Source of the DNA: Planococcus citri
Lineage: Eukaryota > Arthropoda > Insecta > Hemiptera > Pseudococcidae
Reading direction: 5' to 3'
DNA: 64,000 nucleotides
Assembly: GCF_950023065.1 (NCBI RefSeq)
Contig: NC_088678.1
Location: 60,418,460 to 60,482,459 of the forward strand
Shown in pieces: positions 47,319-58,900 of this stretch (position 1 is its first letter; the number at the start of each line of letters is the position of its first letter). The translations under genes were made by a program, and so were the position numbers. The notes below the pieces were generated by a model that made no database searches, was not told the origin of the DNA, and was given only the letters and a program-made list of their open reading frames with translations.

Positions 47319-47549
47319 AGCCCAAATTGAAGAAACACAACACGTAATTTGAAAGCGCTGTAGCCTTACGCGAGAAAAATACTCTACAAAATATTCATGT
47401 AGCATACATTTTTTAGCAGATTTTTTTGGTGCACCAATCCGCTTTCTGAGCAGCGCTTTTTCATGCGTATATTCGGAATATGTCAATAAACCAGCTCGTT
47501 TTGGCGTTTTTTTCAGCGTATGAGCAGATTTTCCCTCAATAATGAGGCT
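47319..47549. other. Non-coding spacer
   Basis: Part of a 120-codon minus-strand frame (47307-47669) that runs on into the repeat family below. No domain, so treated as chance. Confidence 0.4.
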
Positions 47550-47950
47550 CCTTTTGATTACTGAGATTTTAAAATTCTGGAGAAATCGAAACGGCGTCAG
47601 AGGCTCCAGAATGGTTCGAAATTGTGAAAATTCGGGTTTGAGGGGTTGGTTTTTGAGAAAATAAGTCATTCATACAAATTTCAAAAATTTTTCAACAAAC
47701 AGAAAAGTTCTAATTTTTTGAATTCTGCTGTGATCAAAAAAACACACTTGAGGAGTACGCCTGGAAATCGGTTTAAATGGGGATAATTATTGATTTTCAG
47801 TTGCTCAAATTGATTTCCACTCCTTCTGGAGAAATTTAATAATTCTGGAAGAATCGAAAATTCCGTTGAAGGCTCCAGAATAGCTAGAAACGGTGAAATT
47901 CGGTTCTAGGGAGTTGTTATCATTTTCAGAACTAATTTTAACTACATTAA
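47550..47950 (+). repeat. Dispersed repeat family A, second locus, two units
   Basis: The words AAxTTCTGGxxxAATCGAAA, GGCTCCAGAATxG, GAAATTGTGA/GAAACGGTGA and ATTCGGxTxxxGG recur at about 47575-47650 and 47835-47910, with AAAAAAACACACTTGAGGAGT between them as at 9485. It is homologous to 9225-9760. A further partial unit may lie at 48505-48590. Confidence 0.5.
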
Positions 47951-48009
47951 ATCAGAATAAGAGTAGGTAATATGTTGGAAAAAAACATTATATTTATCGT
48001 CAAGTATTT

Positions 48010-48410
48010 TGATTTTTTTTTAAATTCGCCAAAAAATCAATTTTGGCAGTTAACATTTTGTTTAAGATGAGAGTCTCAGACCATGCTGTTTTCAAAAATC
48101 GCGATCCTGCTCAAATTGAAGGCAGACGGTAGGCCCTTTTGCAATTTCTGACCAGAAACGTGAGACTTTTTAGCAATTTTTGGTAAAGAAGTGAGAAATT
48201 TTGAAATTTCTGGCATAAAGCCAATTTTTTGCAAAATTCAAATCTGCGGTACGCAGAAAGCCAATTTTTGGCAAAATTTGAGAAAATGGCAATTCCAGCT
48301 AAAGGAAGGCCATTTTGCAATTTCTGACAAAAAATGCGAGATTTCGATAAGTTCAACAAAAAGCAAGAATTTTTTGAGAATTATTGGCAAATAAGGTGAT
48401 ACTTTAACTT
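48010..48410. repeat. Degenerate minisatellite of GCCAATTTTTGGCAAAAT type
   Basis: GCCAATTTTTxGCAAAATT and GCAATTTxTGxCxxAAAxxxGAGA recur irregularly, for example GAAAGCCAATTTTTGGCAAAA at 48257 and AAGCCAATTTTTTGCAAAA at 48218. It is the same sequence class as 10240-10990 and 25250-25990. Confidence 0.5.
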
Positions 48411-48610
48411 TTAAGGTAATTTCTATGAGTTGAAAAACTCAAAAAAAAACATGTTTGATCATTTATTTAATTTACATACCTAGTTTTCCAACGTAATGGG
48501 ATGAAATTTTGTTGGAGCTGTAATTTCCAAAAATTTGCTGGAGGCTCCAAAACTGCTGAAAATGGTCTGAACTCCATTCTAATTCCATTGAAGGGGCATG
48601 AGGGCAAAAA

Positions 48611-51600
48611 TGGGGCACCCACAACATTGCATTTAACAAACTCAAAACTCAAAATTTACTCGTAAATTCTTCCTAATCCCTTTCAAAGTCACTTGCACCG
48701 TGCACGAGTATTTCGGAGTCAGTCAGCTTTTCTCGGGACGGTCGACGATCATCGATTATACCTACTATTGCACGATGAGGAAAATTCTTCGATGTGCAAG
48801 CGCTTCCATATCCATTCCATTTGGTTAATGAGTTGGCGTGACTTTGGTTGCACATTTCATTCTAGCAGCGTATACGGATACACGAGTCCGACATGAAAGT
48901 CATTTATTTTAAAAAGCTCTTCGCCCTTCATTTAGACCTTTTATTTGTTTTAAATCTCATTACCAGTAACGGCGCTGTGCGATGTGGCCGAGATACCATG
49001 TACGACGCAGGGTGCACCCCTTTGCCAAATATATTTCTTTCTTCACGATATATATCTACTCCACTACTCTACTCGTACGTATCCACGATGATGATGATGA
49101 GCCAAAGAATGACTGAGAGAAAGAGAGACAGTTCAAAAAGAACAAGAATGAGTGAGAGAGAAGGGTTAATACCACATCGATGGAATGTTGTCCGCTTATA
49201 TTCGGGCTTGTAGATTAACCTTTACACTTCTCTCGTGGTATACAGGTTACAAGTTGATGAATATTCATTACCTACGAATATACCTACATGTAAATGTACT
49301 ACACGGTGAAGTGAATCTCTTTCTTTTTTTTCTCCGTTCGCGAGCTCGAGCTCGCGCTCCAACACTTTGTGTGTGTATTATGCGGATATCAGACAAGACT
49401 CCGGGTCCGAAGAGTGCGATCGTCGAATTGCGGAGGTTAGCAGCTAGTATAATATTTTTTTTCTTTCGATTTTACAAAATAAATAATAGCAATTATTATT
49501 CTAGACGTTGGTTATTATTCTCTGTCCGCCGATATTAACGTCCAATAATTACGTATATTTGTGCATACCTCGTCTCGCTGTAGATACAATACAGCGTTTA
49601 ATCGGGTATTAAAAAGAAGAGAGATTTTGCGCCAGCATTCCTCGTATTATACGAGTATTCTTAGTATTCTGACTACGATATACGCCAAAATACGTATAAT
49701 AATACAAGATACATACCTACATTTGGGTACGTGTGTTTAACCCCGAACCTACCCTTATATACTCGTGCTATTGCATTGACAACAACGAATAACGACACAT
49801 TAGGGATATTATCCATAATACATAATGATCGATCGTTTTTTCGCCAAAAAATCACCGATACACACTCTGAAGGGGAATCAGCTTTTATAACGACATATTT
49901 TTCTCCTCTCTTTGCCTTTTTTTTTCACCAAAATACAAAAAACCTTAAACACGCGGGGCATTGTTCGAACATGGTGCTCGCCGGTCCAACGAATCGTACC
50001 TAAATCGATGAATAGAACATCCTCCCGGGCTCGATAGGACTATTTTTACTCACAATAAATATTAATTATAGCGCAGATATCTTAAACGTAGCGTTACCCA
50101 TTGTCGTAAATTACCTCGCTGACCCCCTCACCTCTGCAGTCTCCAGCACCAGTTGCCAAGCTGCGTACCCCGAGCTACAGATGAAACAAAATTAATAAAA
50201 TTCTCTCTTTTTTTCGCCAGCAATCGCGCCGATCGAACCGGTACAATCGCACAAATTAACAGCGCGCGTGTTTTTTCAATGGTTTTATAAGTCGTGCCCC
50301 TGCCCCTTTGCTCGATCGAGATTCGAGGTATTTATATAAATAGAAAAGAGAAACAGAGATGCGGAAGAATGAAGAAGGCAAAAAAAAGTGCACAAGAATG
50401 GTACAGAAACGAAACCTCTTCTCATCTGGAGCTGGTAGACCCCGCGACGAGTCGACTTGGCAGTGATTTATTTCTAGTTTACATTTGACGTATGATTTTG
50501 TTTATTCTCTTTGAGAGACTACGACGACGACACCGAGAACTGAGCTTATGCTGCATATAAGTTTTTTTTTTCTAAATAGCGAAATACTCGCGTTTTATCG
50601 GTCTCCCTGCACTAACTTTCCTACCTTCGACGTTACTACATAGGGTTTTTTTTGTTCCTATACCTATAGCTAAAGTATGCGATGCTTACTACATTTTAAA
50701 AGGATTTAATCTAATGCTGTATTGTTGTTGTAGTTGTTGTTAGGTAGTACTGCTGCTGTTGCTTCTGTTGTGTTGTAGTATAAAGTCTGTACAGTTTTCG
50801 CACCCGTCCACTGTGGTATTTTTTTGCTGAGTAATACCTCAACCTGCGAACCAGTGTGCTAAAGAGGTGAATGCTACAGTATCACTGTATCACTTCTTTG
50901 GACGCCCTTACAGATGATTTATACTCCAGTTGTAATGCAAGTATATCGCGCTGGATCGATTTGAGAATTATTTATGTCATATTTGACTTATGATTTAGAT
51001 TCTTTTGTAAGAGGCAGGGGGAGGGATCTTGTTTCGTCACCTTTCTTGCAATTTTTTGTGTATCGATTTTACGTTTAACAAAACTAATTTTTTTTGTTGC
51101 TTGCGTAAGAATTATTCATGGCAGTTTCTAAATTATTGATTATGAATGAAAAAAATTAATAAATCCGCATGAATTATTAATTAATAGGCAAGTACATACT
51201 TATTCACTGGTCAGTTCTGAGTCCTTATTTTAGACTCCATCAGCCAAGAATTCGAACAAAACAAAAAAATGTTTTGAAAATCCCAATCTCATTCGTTTTT
51301 CTGTTTCAAAATTTTGTATCAAAATCAAATAAACTGAACATTTTAACTTAATTATCACCACAATCATTATCGACGTTTTTTTCAGTTTTCCTCCAGGATG
51401 ACCCTATAAGCCCAAACCATACCAATGTCAGTAAAAAAAGGAATTTAAATTGCCATCTCTTCCTCGGTTATAATACCAAAGTCGAAAAAGAATCACGTAA
51501 AAAAAACACCTAAGCAAAAGGAAGATTTACATAAATGATTTCGATAACGTAATTCACCTATTTAAATGCAACGTCGCATCAAGCTGACGCGTCCAATACG

Positions 51601-51900
51601 ATTTGCTCTCATCAAAGTACAACTTTTACTACACCTCACCGAAGACGACGACGACGACGCAGCTACCTTCCCACCCTTCTCAGCAACCAGCACACTCAAA
51701 CTCTCGAACGCTCTAAACGAGCGAAGAAATTTCTTTCGTTGATTTTCATAGAAATGACTTAATCAAGCGTTGTTTACATTGCGATATTTTCAATTGTTAT
51801 TCCATTTGATGGAATTACTATACCGATGGCATAAACCTCTCGCCAGAGACGATTAGTTCGAGTTGCCTTTGTCAAAATGCCAACCTAACACAGGAGCTGG
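48611..51900. other. CpG-rich block with simple repeats, no gene supported
   Basis: Includes (ATG)n near 49090, an 18-bp perfect palindrome CGCGAGCTCGAGCTCGCG at 49339-49356, (GTT)n/(GCT)n tracts near 50722-50770 and (GAC)n near 51643. Apart from the small frame at 48893 no candidate gene is seen. AT-rich sequence returns between about 51000 and 51560. Confidence 0.35.
48893..49213 (+). CDS. Small ORF with signal-peptide-like start, unrecognised
   Basis: A 106-codon frame starting ATG. Its first residues (MKVIYFKKLFALHLDLLFVL, then NLITSNGA) give a basic N-terminus, a hydrophobic stretch and a small-residue Ala near position 28 that could be a signal-peptide cleavage site. What follows has two Cys (VRCGRD..., DAGCTPLP) and then Met/Arg/Glu/Ser-rich sequence translated from ATG and GAGA simple repeats, which argues against a real protein beyond about residue 60. 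No family is recognised. Most likely a chance frame in CpG-rich DNA. A first coding exon with an internal splice site is the alternative. Confidence 0.12.
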   Translation: MKVIYFKKLFALHLDLLFVLNLITSNGAVRCGRDTMYDAGCTPLPNIFLSSRYISTPLLYSYVSTMMMMSQRMTERKRDSSKRTRMSEREGLIPHRWNVVRLYSGL

Positions 51901-52370
51901 ATTTTTTTTCTAGATGATGAGACGTGGCAAAGGGATAAATATTGAAAAGGTGAAGGTTGACAGGGTAAAATGCTCCTAACGTTGGATGGCGTTGAGAAGA
52001 AATCTGACGTGATTGAAAGTAAATATTTGAATAATTATTAGCGTTGCGTACTTTTTATAAGTAGACGTGGTGGGTTCGTTCTTGATTTGCGTCTTCTTTA
52101 TACTTAATTGAAGTTGGGATTTAATTTTTTTCACTCCAGCGTTTGCAAAAAAATAATTATTTGAATACATTTCTAGGCTTGTTCTGACCCCCCCCCCGGG
52201 AACGCGAAAAAATTCACCAGGTGATACTTTGTATGTAGTATGCGATAATTTTTGTTCTCAATCTGTCTACCCTAGTTGCTCAAATTTGGACCCAGGGGAA
52301 GGGGGAGAATGATTTCACCATAAAAAATTATTCTCAAACACAGCCTAATTATTTTTGTGATTCAAGTACC
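51901..52370. other. AT-rich spacer with a C run
   Basis: C9-G3 tract at 52190-52200. No gene or element defined. Confidence 0.4.
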
Positions 52371-52526
52371 TATTCAAAATACCTATCAAATTTGGTCCTT
52401 TGAGCCGGGTCTTCATCACATTGATAATTATATTTTTTTTTACAAAACTTGGTCCTTCGGGTCTGGTTTAAATCAGATTGTTATATTTTCTTGCAAGTTG
52501 CAAGTTGTACTTAGCTATTGGATGCT
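52371..52526 (+). repeat. Direct repeat, left copy, flanking the nested elements
   Basis: ATTCAAAxTACCTATCAAAT, TTTGGTCCTxxGAGCCGGGTC, TTGGTCCTxCGGGxCxGGTT, AAATCAGATxxxTATATTTTC, TTGCAAGTTG and ATTGGATGCT occur here and again, in order, at 53669-53804. GGTCCTxCGxGxCGGGT also recurs within each copy, so the original locus was probably a short tandem array. Confidence 0.7.
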
Positions 52527-52532
52527 TAGTAC

Positions 52533-53659
52533 CAGAGCTGTGGGTCTGAAACGAGCCCCACCCATACAACAATTGTTGATGCCGACATTTGCATTGAATA
52601 TGTTTTTTCCAACATAATGATGGAAAAGTGACCAATTAGTTATTTAATAGGAATCTTCTGTCCGTAAAGAAGTCGGGTAAATGAAAATTTCCGAAATTTT
52701 TTCATTACTTCAGCTGATACCTCGACATACCATCTCGACATGTTAAACGAAATTAAATTCGCTTCTATTGTTTTAAATTTATTTATTTTTATTTGATCAA
52801 TTTTAATTAGCTGTGCTAATGAATGGCTACTGCTAGTAGTACTAGGCAGTAGGTATACTACTTCAAGTAGTTATAATTGCAAAGGCAATGTTCAAGAAGG
52901 GACGTGCTTTCAACTAGGTGTTCACTCCAAGATGGTCAAAGGCACATAAACTCGAATTTGAAATGAACATCTTAATTTACATCGACATGTAGGATCCAAA
53001 TGTGACGGATGTGGATGGATCGATATTGGCATTGAAATTAGCATGGTCATTGTTGTATGGGCAAGGCCGAAACCAGAACTGATAAAATCCTGATTCAAAT
53101 CCAATCCAAATCCCAAAAGGCCAAAACCTAACCAGAAACCAAAACATCCTGGGAGCCGATATACATAATTCATTAATTTTGATTTTTAAACCCAAAACAA
53201 TCCTGGAACTGAAACAAAATCGTTTTGGTTTTGGGATTTCAAATTTTCACCCCCCCCCACCGATTTTATTCTGATAAATTGCCATTTTACATCATTTATC
53301 ACCATTCATTTAGATTACAATAGAAATTACTCGACAAATCAAGCAAAATATGCATTTAAAAATTGAAACATTGAACTAATTATACCACCAGATTCACATC
53401 TCAAAACCTCCCATTTTTTAGACCCCTTGCAGGGCTCATTAGTCAATTTGGGCTTAAAATTGGTTGAAATGAAAATCCCGAAGCTGGAACCGATTCATCC
53501 CAGAACCAAAACAATTTTTTCAATTCCAAAATCGATTATAAACCCGAAATAAAAATTTATTAGAAGAACAAAACTAAAATAAATCCAATCCCAAAATGAA
53601 TAAATTTTGATCCCAAAACTGAAATCCAATTCTGAAATTGTTTTGGACCCACAGCTCTG
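52533..53659. mobile_element. hAT-like element interrupted by a CCC-1 copy (1127 bp)
   Basis: TIRs CAGAGCTGTGGGTC at the left and GACCCACAGCTCTG at the right are perfect over 14 bp. Flanking octamers CTTAGTAC and CGCAGTAC match at six of eight positions, consistent with an aged hAT duplication. The body (53062-53640) is A/C-rich with repeated AAxCCxAAACCxxAAxxxAA phrases and no transposase. With the CCC-1 copy removed the element is about 630 bp. It sits between the two direct-repeat copies. Confidence 0.7.
52561..53061 (-). mobile_element. CCC-1 family element (copy 2, 501 bp), nested in the hAT-like element
   Basis: Ends CCCATACAACAAT and ATTGTTGTATGGG are perfect inverted repeats over 13 bp. 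CA lies on each side (52559-52560, 53062-53063). The left 190 bp, including TGGAAAAGTGACCAAT and GGAATCTTCTGTCCGTAAAG, is the reverse complement of 16190-16368. The right 90 bp (ATCGACATGTAGGATCCAAA, GTGACGGATGTGGAT) matches the 15371-15588 palindrome region. The middle differs, so this is a shorter or rearranged copy. Confidence 0.85.
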
Positions 53660-53668
53660 CGCAGTACC

Positions 53669-53804
53669 CATTCAAAGTACCTATCAAATATTCAATGTAC
53701 CTATCTAATTTGGTCCTCCGAGCCGGGTCCATACCACGTTGGTCCTCCGGGCCGGGTTCAAATCAGATCACTATATTTTCTTGCAAGTTGTAATTATTGG
53801 ATGC
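53669..53804 (+). repeat. Direct repeat, right copy
   Basis: Diverged copy of 52371-52526 in the same orientation. It has an extra AATATTCAATGTACCTATCT insertion-like segment (about 53688-53707). The hAT-like element lies exactly between the copies. Confidence 0.7.
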
Positions 53805-55735
53805 TCAAAAACCTATCTACGTATGATCGAAATCTGCTTTTTGTGGAAAAATTGTTCTACATAATTCATTTTTTTTCTGCGGTTCTGCTATTTTATACCT
53901 ATACGAGTACGTATGTGAGAAATTCTATTCTGTTCAGCACATTTTTTCCTCTTTTTTCTTGACCCAATATATTTATTTACTAATTAAACGTATCGTATCG
54001 TATTCATATGTCCGTATGTGTCTACGCATAGTTAATGGTCATCATCATCATCGTAGCATATTTCTCGTCATACAAATCAGCAATCAACCTGTACTGTTGG
54101 CGTATTTTCGAGAGAAAGGTTTTTTTTAGCGAAAAAATTTCCCTATTTAAGTAAAATATAATTTTCATAACGTTCCTGCATATTATACATAAGCAGCTCG
54201 TTGCATTGTTCCCACGACCGCATCTATATATATTATATACATTGTAATGCAAATAATAACACCCATTTACCAACATAACTACATTAGGACGTTCGGAATC
54301 GCCGTCATGCTTTAATAAAAGAACATGAGAAAATAATCGCAATTCTCTATACTTTAATATTTAATAGAATATATTATGTATATTCCGCGAATACTTAAAT
54401 ACTGAAAAATTTTCTGTGATGTATGCTGAATAATACAATGTACTTTGGTAATGTTTAGGACAACGAAACCGGTTCTCCTCGCACTTCTGTATCTCTATGC
54501 ATACACCTTATAATATGATATGATACATAAATATACTATAATATGTATTTTTTTTCGTTATTTTTCTATACGTATACGTAGGTATACCATAAACCGATTC
54601 GCTTCTTTATTTTTACACCTTATAATGGGCTGGAATAATTGAAGTGCTCAAAGAAGACCGTATCGAATGTCCGGCAATTTACCTATATATACAAAAGGCA
54701 TACGCGTATCTGTTCAATATGATCACTCATTTAATAACGAGAACCAGCATATAAAACAGATTGCACACAGACAGAGAGAGAGAGAAGAGGGGAAAAAACC
54801 TTCCCGTACCAAAAATCACGCCGCAATGATCGCTGGATACAGAGAGTACCTAGGTATACATAGATAGGTACCTACGAATGGTATGTGCTTTAATATTCGC
54901 TTGACCACTCGGATAGTTCAGCATCACACCATCATCGGTGTATTGTATCAAATCACCAACGCCAATGTGAATTTCGTGGGAAAACAATACCAATGCATTT
55001 CTATATTGTAAAGTGAGCAAGGAAAAGGTGGAGGGAATGGGTGCGATACAAGAGAATGATAGCTGTCCGTAACCGAGTGTGCATAATGGTCGATGGTCCA
55101 TCCGACTTATGGACAAGATGCGTAGAAAAAAAATGGCTCAAAAAAATAAGTAGCCTACACCATGTACCTATAACTATATGTAACGTTAATTTTCGAATTA
55201 ACGTTACGGATTTTATCGCTGTTCGCGTACACAAGGCCATTGACATGGTCAAGAATATACTAACCGAAGCGAGGGGATTAACCTGCTGCCAAGGACGATC
55301 TATAGGTTTTCTCGCGGGGTAGCTCGGTCGACGATGAGGGTGTTCAATTCAAGGTGCTATATGTTCGCGTTGTAAATTGAAAAAAAAATCAAAGGCAGAA
55401 CCGGACTACCACCAGTGGTCAGACTACCTTGCGCGGAAGCTAGCACAGGTGAGATGTAACCTGTTCGATGATGCTCTGAACATCATCCTAGTGACCCTTT
55501 TTCCCCTTTTCTTGGCTGGTCCTGTCCAGTTCCAAAGTTATTGCTAGGTGGCGAAACAAGTCTTGGCTTTGAGGTACAAATGTGTTGTTTTCATTCAGTG
55601 CGATGATGCGGATAAGTTTATCAAACAGTGAAGATTGATTAGGTGGTACTCGATGATTTGCCTGAAATTCCTACATTTGTCTTTGAAAATATCAAAGTCT
55701 AACACAACTATTGAAGAGGTAATGCAGTCTGCAAA
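53805..55735. other. CpG-containing block, no gene supported
   Basis: (ATC)n/(ATG)n near 54039, (AG)n at about 54773-54786, and a perfect 12-bp-stem hairpin at 55180-55207. Frames of 83-106 codons on both strands (54022-54342, 54850-55322) overlap each other and show no domain. Nothing is called. Confidence 0.35.
55180..55207. other. Perfect hairpin, 12-bp stem with TTCG loop
   Basis: GTAACGTTAATT-TTCG-AATTAACGTTAC. UUCG is an unusually stable tetraloop in RNA. There is no T run after it and no coding gene before it, so a terminator role is not supported. Confidence 0.5.
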
Positions 55736-55737
55736 TG

Positions 55738-55990
55738 AATCAATAAGAGAAAGAGAACTGGACCATTTTTAAAAAAAAAAAACAGGTTGGGTAAGAGCTC
55801 GACCAAAAAAAATTAAAACTTTTTTCAAAAATCATGCCGCTTTGAAGGCCCGTTACTCTTCCAGGACTAAAAAATTTTATGACTTTGAGTGATAATTTCC
55901 AACTTAAAATGAAGATCTTCACCGTTTTGGTTAAAATCTTTCACTAATCTTTATTTTTATTTTTTTCTCACGATCTACCTACTCTAAAAT
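55738..55990 (+). repeat. Single-arm relative of inverted repeat 1
   Basis: Shares with 23480-23690, in order, GGxTGGGxAAGAGCT, a poly-A/T segment, CTxTTTGAGG/CTTTGAAGG, TTTTxTGAxTxxxAGTGA, AACTxAAAATGAA and TTGGTxAAAATCTTTCAC followed by T-rich and CGAxCTACC. It shows the inverted repeat at 22.7-23.7 kb is built from a dispersed sequence. Confidence 0.5.
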
Positions 55991-58900
55991 ACATTTTTGG
56001 TGCCTCATAAGGATGATCTATTCATCCTAACTTGCAGTATAGAGTTGTGTGGAGGAGGATGAGATGTGAACATAGTAATATTCATGCAATTGTCGTAAGT
56101 AGGTATCTTATGATACTGCCAAGCTTTTGAGACTTCAAGACTGGTTAAACTGGGAGCGAATGAGTTTGTAGAAATTCAAACAAAAATATCTAAATAAGAA
56201 ATTCAAATTTACCAATAAAGAATTTGAGAGCCAAGAGGTTAAAACTTGAAATTTCGAGGTAAAAGTTATTAAAAATTATCAAAAACTGATAAAATTTGGT
56301 CAAATTTACTCACCAAAAGTTGAATAAAATATTATTGAAAGTAACATTAGGTATGTAAAAAGCACTAAAATTATTCATGTTTTATGCAAATTGAATTCAT
56401 TTCTTGACTCGGTTATCAAAAATTTTAAATGATTTCAATGCTTTTAAAAGTTTTTTTTTCTAGTTCCATTTCTTACATATTTTAATAACGTATTGTGCAA
56501 TTTTTATTGAACTTTGCCAACATTTTTCTAAAATATAATTTCATCAGTGTTTATAGTAATTTTTGATAATTTTAAAACTTTTAAGTAGATACCTATTTAT
56601 TTTATTGAATTTTTTTATGTTTTAGCAATGTTATACGGAGTTTGAAAAAAATTTTCGATCAAAAAATCTGCCCCCTACCTTTGGCCGGCATAGCTCTTTT
56701 GGTGAATTTTTAATGCTTTTGATGATATTTTCATTTTTTATATCATTATAATAAATTTTTTAAAATCATTTTAATGCAATTTTCGTCAAATTTCGTCAAA
56801 TTGGTAGGTACTTCAAGACATTTTTTCTGCTTTTAAAAACCTGTTCATGTCACAGTTTCGATTCATTAGTGTTTCCTCAGCTTACAATTTTGAAAAAAAA
56901 AAATATAGGTATATAAGATGAGAATGAGATAGAAAGACACCCAGAGATTTAATTTAGAAATTATTTCAAATTCAGTCATCTCAATTTAGTAAGAATGGAT
57001 TGTTGTCGTTTTTTTAAAAATCAAGTGGCGGGAAGAACATTGAGGTAGGATGAATTGTATCCAAAAAGAGGTAGAAAAACAGTCAGTGCTTCAGCCTTTT
57101 AATTTTTTTTTTTTTTTTTTTTTTTTTAATTTCGATCAGAGGAAGAAAGACCATGTTTTTGAAAAAATTCATGGAATCGTATATGTACCTTGTTTTCAAA
57201 TCTTGTGTTAAGTTGAAGTTTGAGTTTTTTTTTTTTTTTTTTTTTTAGTGGAATAAAAATAAAATTCTTGCTGCCTTTTGTGATTCTTTAGCCATTTTTT
57301 GTACGTTATTTGTTTTGAAAAAATTAAATGATGTGATCAGGTAATTTTTTATGGTTTCATTTTTTTTCATTTTATTTATTCACTTCAAATTTTAAACTTT
57401 TTTTCATTTTTGAAATTTAAATATTTGCGATTTTATTTGCAGTTTTTTCTTAAATTTTTTAAATAACTCCAATATTGCTATAGTTGAGCTCGAGCTTATT
57501 TCTTTCTCTTGCTTTCATTTTTCTTTTTCGTCTCCTGTTACTTCCTTCCATCACTCCATAAGCCTATTTTATGGATTCTCAAAACCCTTAACCAGCGAGC
57601 CTCTAGCCCATAAAAAAATTGTTTTAAAATCATGAAAAATTAACGTCATTTTGACTCATTTCACCCTTCGACCACCATTCTTTGCCATCAGTGTACGAAA
57701 TGAAAAACTCACAAACTATTGTATGTTCACAAAACTTGTGTAAATTTTACCTCATCCGAATAAGTATAGGTACCTACCTCTTTCACCCAGATCCCATTCA
57801 TTATCACATCGTAATTTTAACGATTCCAAAACGTTAGCTGCCGATTTTGTAACCTCTGCCACTTCAGCCATCTCCAACAAGCCTCAAGTGATAAACCATA
57901 CACGACTGTACATACAAAACCACTACTTGGACATAAGTCCTGAGTAACTTACACACATACAATATAGTACCATACCTCTGTACCTACAACGACACGGTAA
58001 TGAAATGCGTGAACACGACCGGACCGCACCGCTTCATCCGCATCTCAGAATACGGTAACATAATCAGATAAATTCAATTAATAGCTGAATCGTGAGAAAT
58101 TCAGAGTTTTGAAAATAATCACGAACCAACTTAGCTACTTCTAAATTAGTATTATTTAAAATATTTATAATTACGTCTAGGTACCTCTAAGCATAATTGT
58201 GTTAGAAAGAAGAAGACGGAAGATAGAGAGAAAAAAAAACAGAATAAAATAAAATAAAAGACCATAACAGACCAACATTCGTAAATGAAACCGAGTTAAA
58301 AGATGAAAAAAAAAACTGGTTCTTTAATCCTCTCCTTTGACGTTAAGAATAGGTAAAGAAATTATGACCAACTAGATAAGTGACTTTGGAATATTTATCA
58401 TTAAGAAAGAGTAAAGAAGGGTTGGTGACCATATGGTTCACCGTATAAATTATTTTTCACTATGCACCGTGTTGCATTATATGTAGTAGGTTCTTCGGGA
58501 GGTATAATTTTTATTCGGTTAAAACACTGGTTTCAAATTAACCCGGTTCCAAACGCAGGTAGCACATGAAAATATATCCTTTCGAGAGTACAGGGGATCA
58601 CGTATTTCTCCTATAGTATGATGACCCTTGATGTAAAGATTTCCAACCCTTTTGTGACCTTTTTTTTTTGGCTTTATACTCCCTCGCATATATTTATAAT
58701 CAAACCGTAAAAGATACTTATAGTCGTCGTTTCAAAATTGAAAAAAAGTATTACATGAACGGTTTTACTCACACAATGCGAATTTTTTCACAAAACATCA
58801 TTGTCCCTCTTATATATGTAGGTATGCACCTATAGTACTGTATATAGACCTGTATTTTCCAAGGGAAGGTTTAATGATCAATGCACCACAGCACCATTCG

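Noticed and set aside
47307..47669. 120-codon minus-strand frame
   Set aside because: Half lies in dispersed repeat family A; the related units elsewhere do not keep the frame open.
52371..53804. LTR retrotransposon with LTRs at 52.4 and 53.7 kb
   Set aside because: The direct repeats lack TG...CA ends, primer-binding site and polypurine tract, and what lies between is a hAT-like element with its own TIRs.
55180..55207. Intrinsic terminator
   Set aside because: Hairpin without a following T run and without an upstream gene; bacterial-type termination is not expected here.
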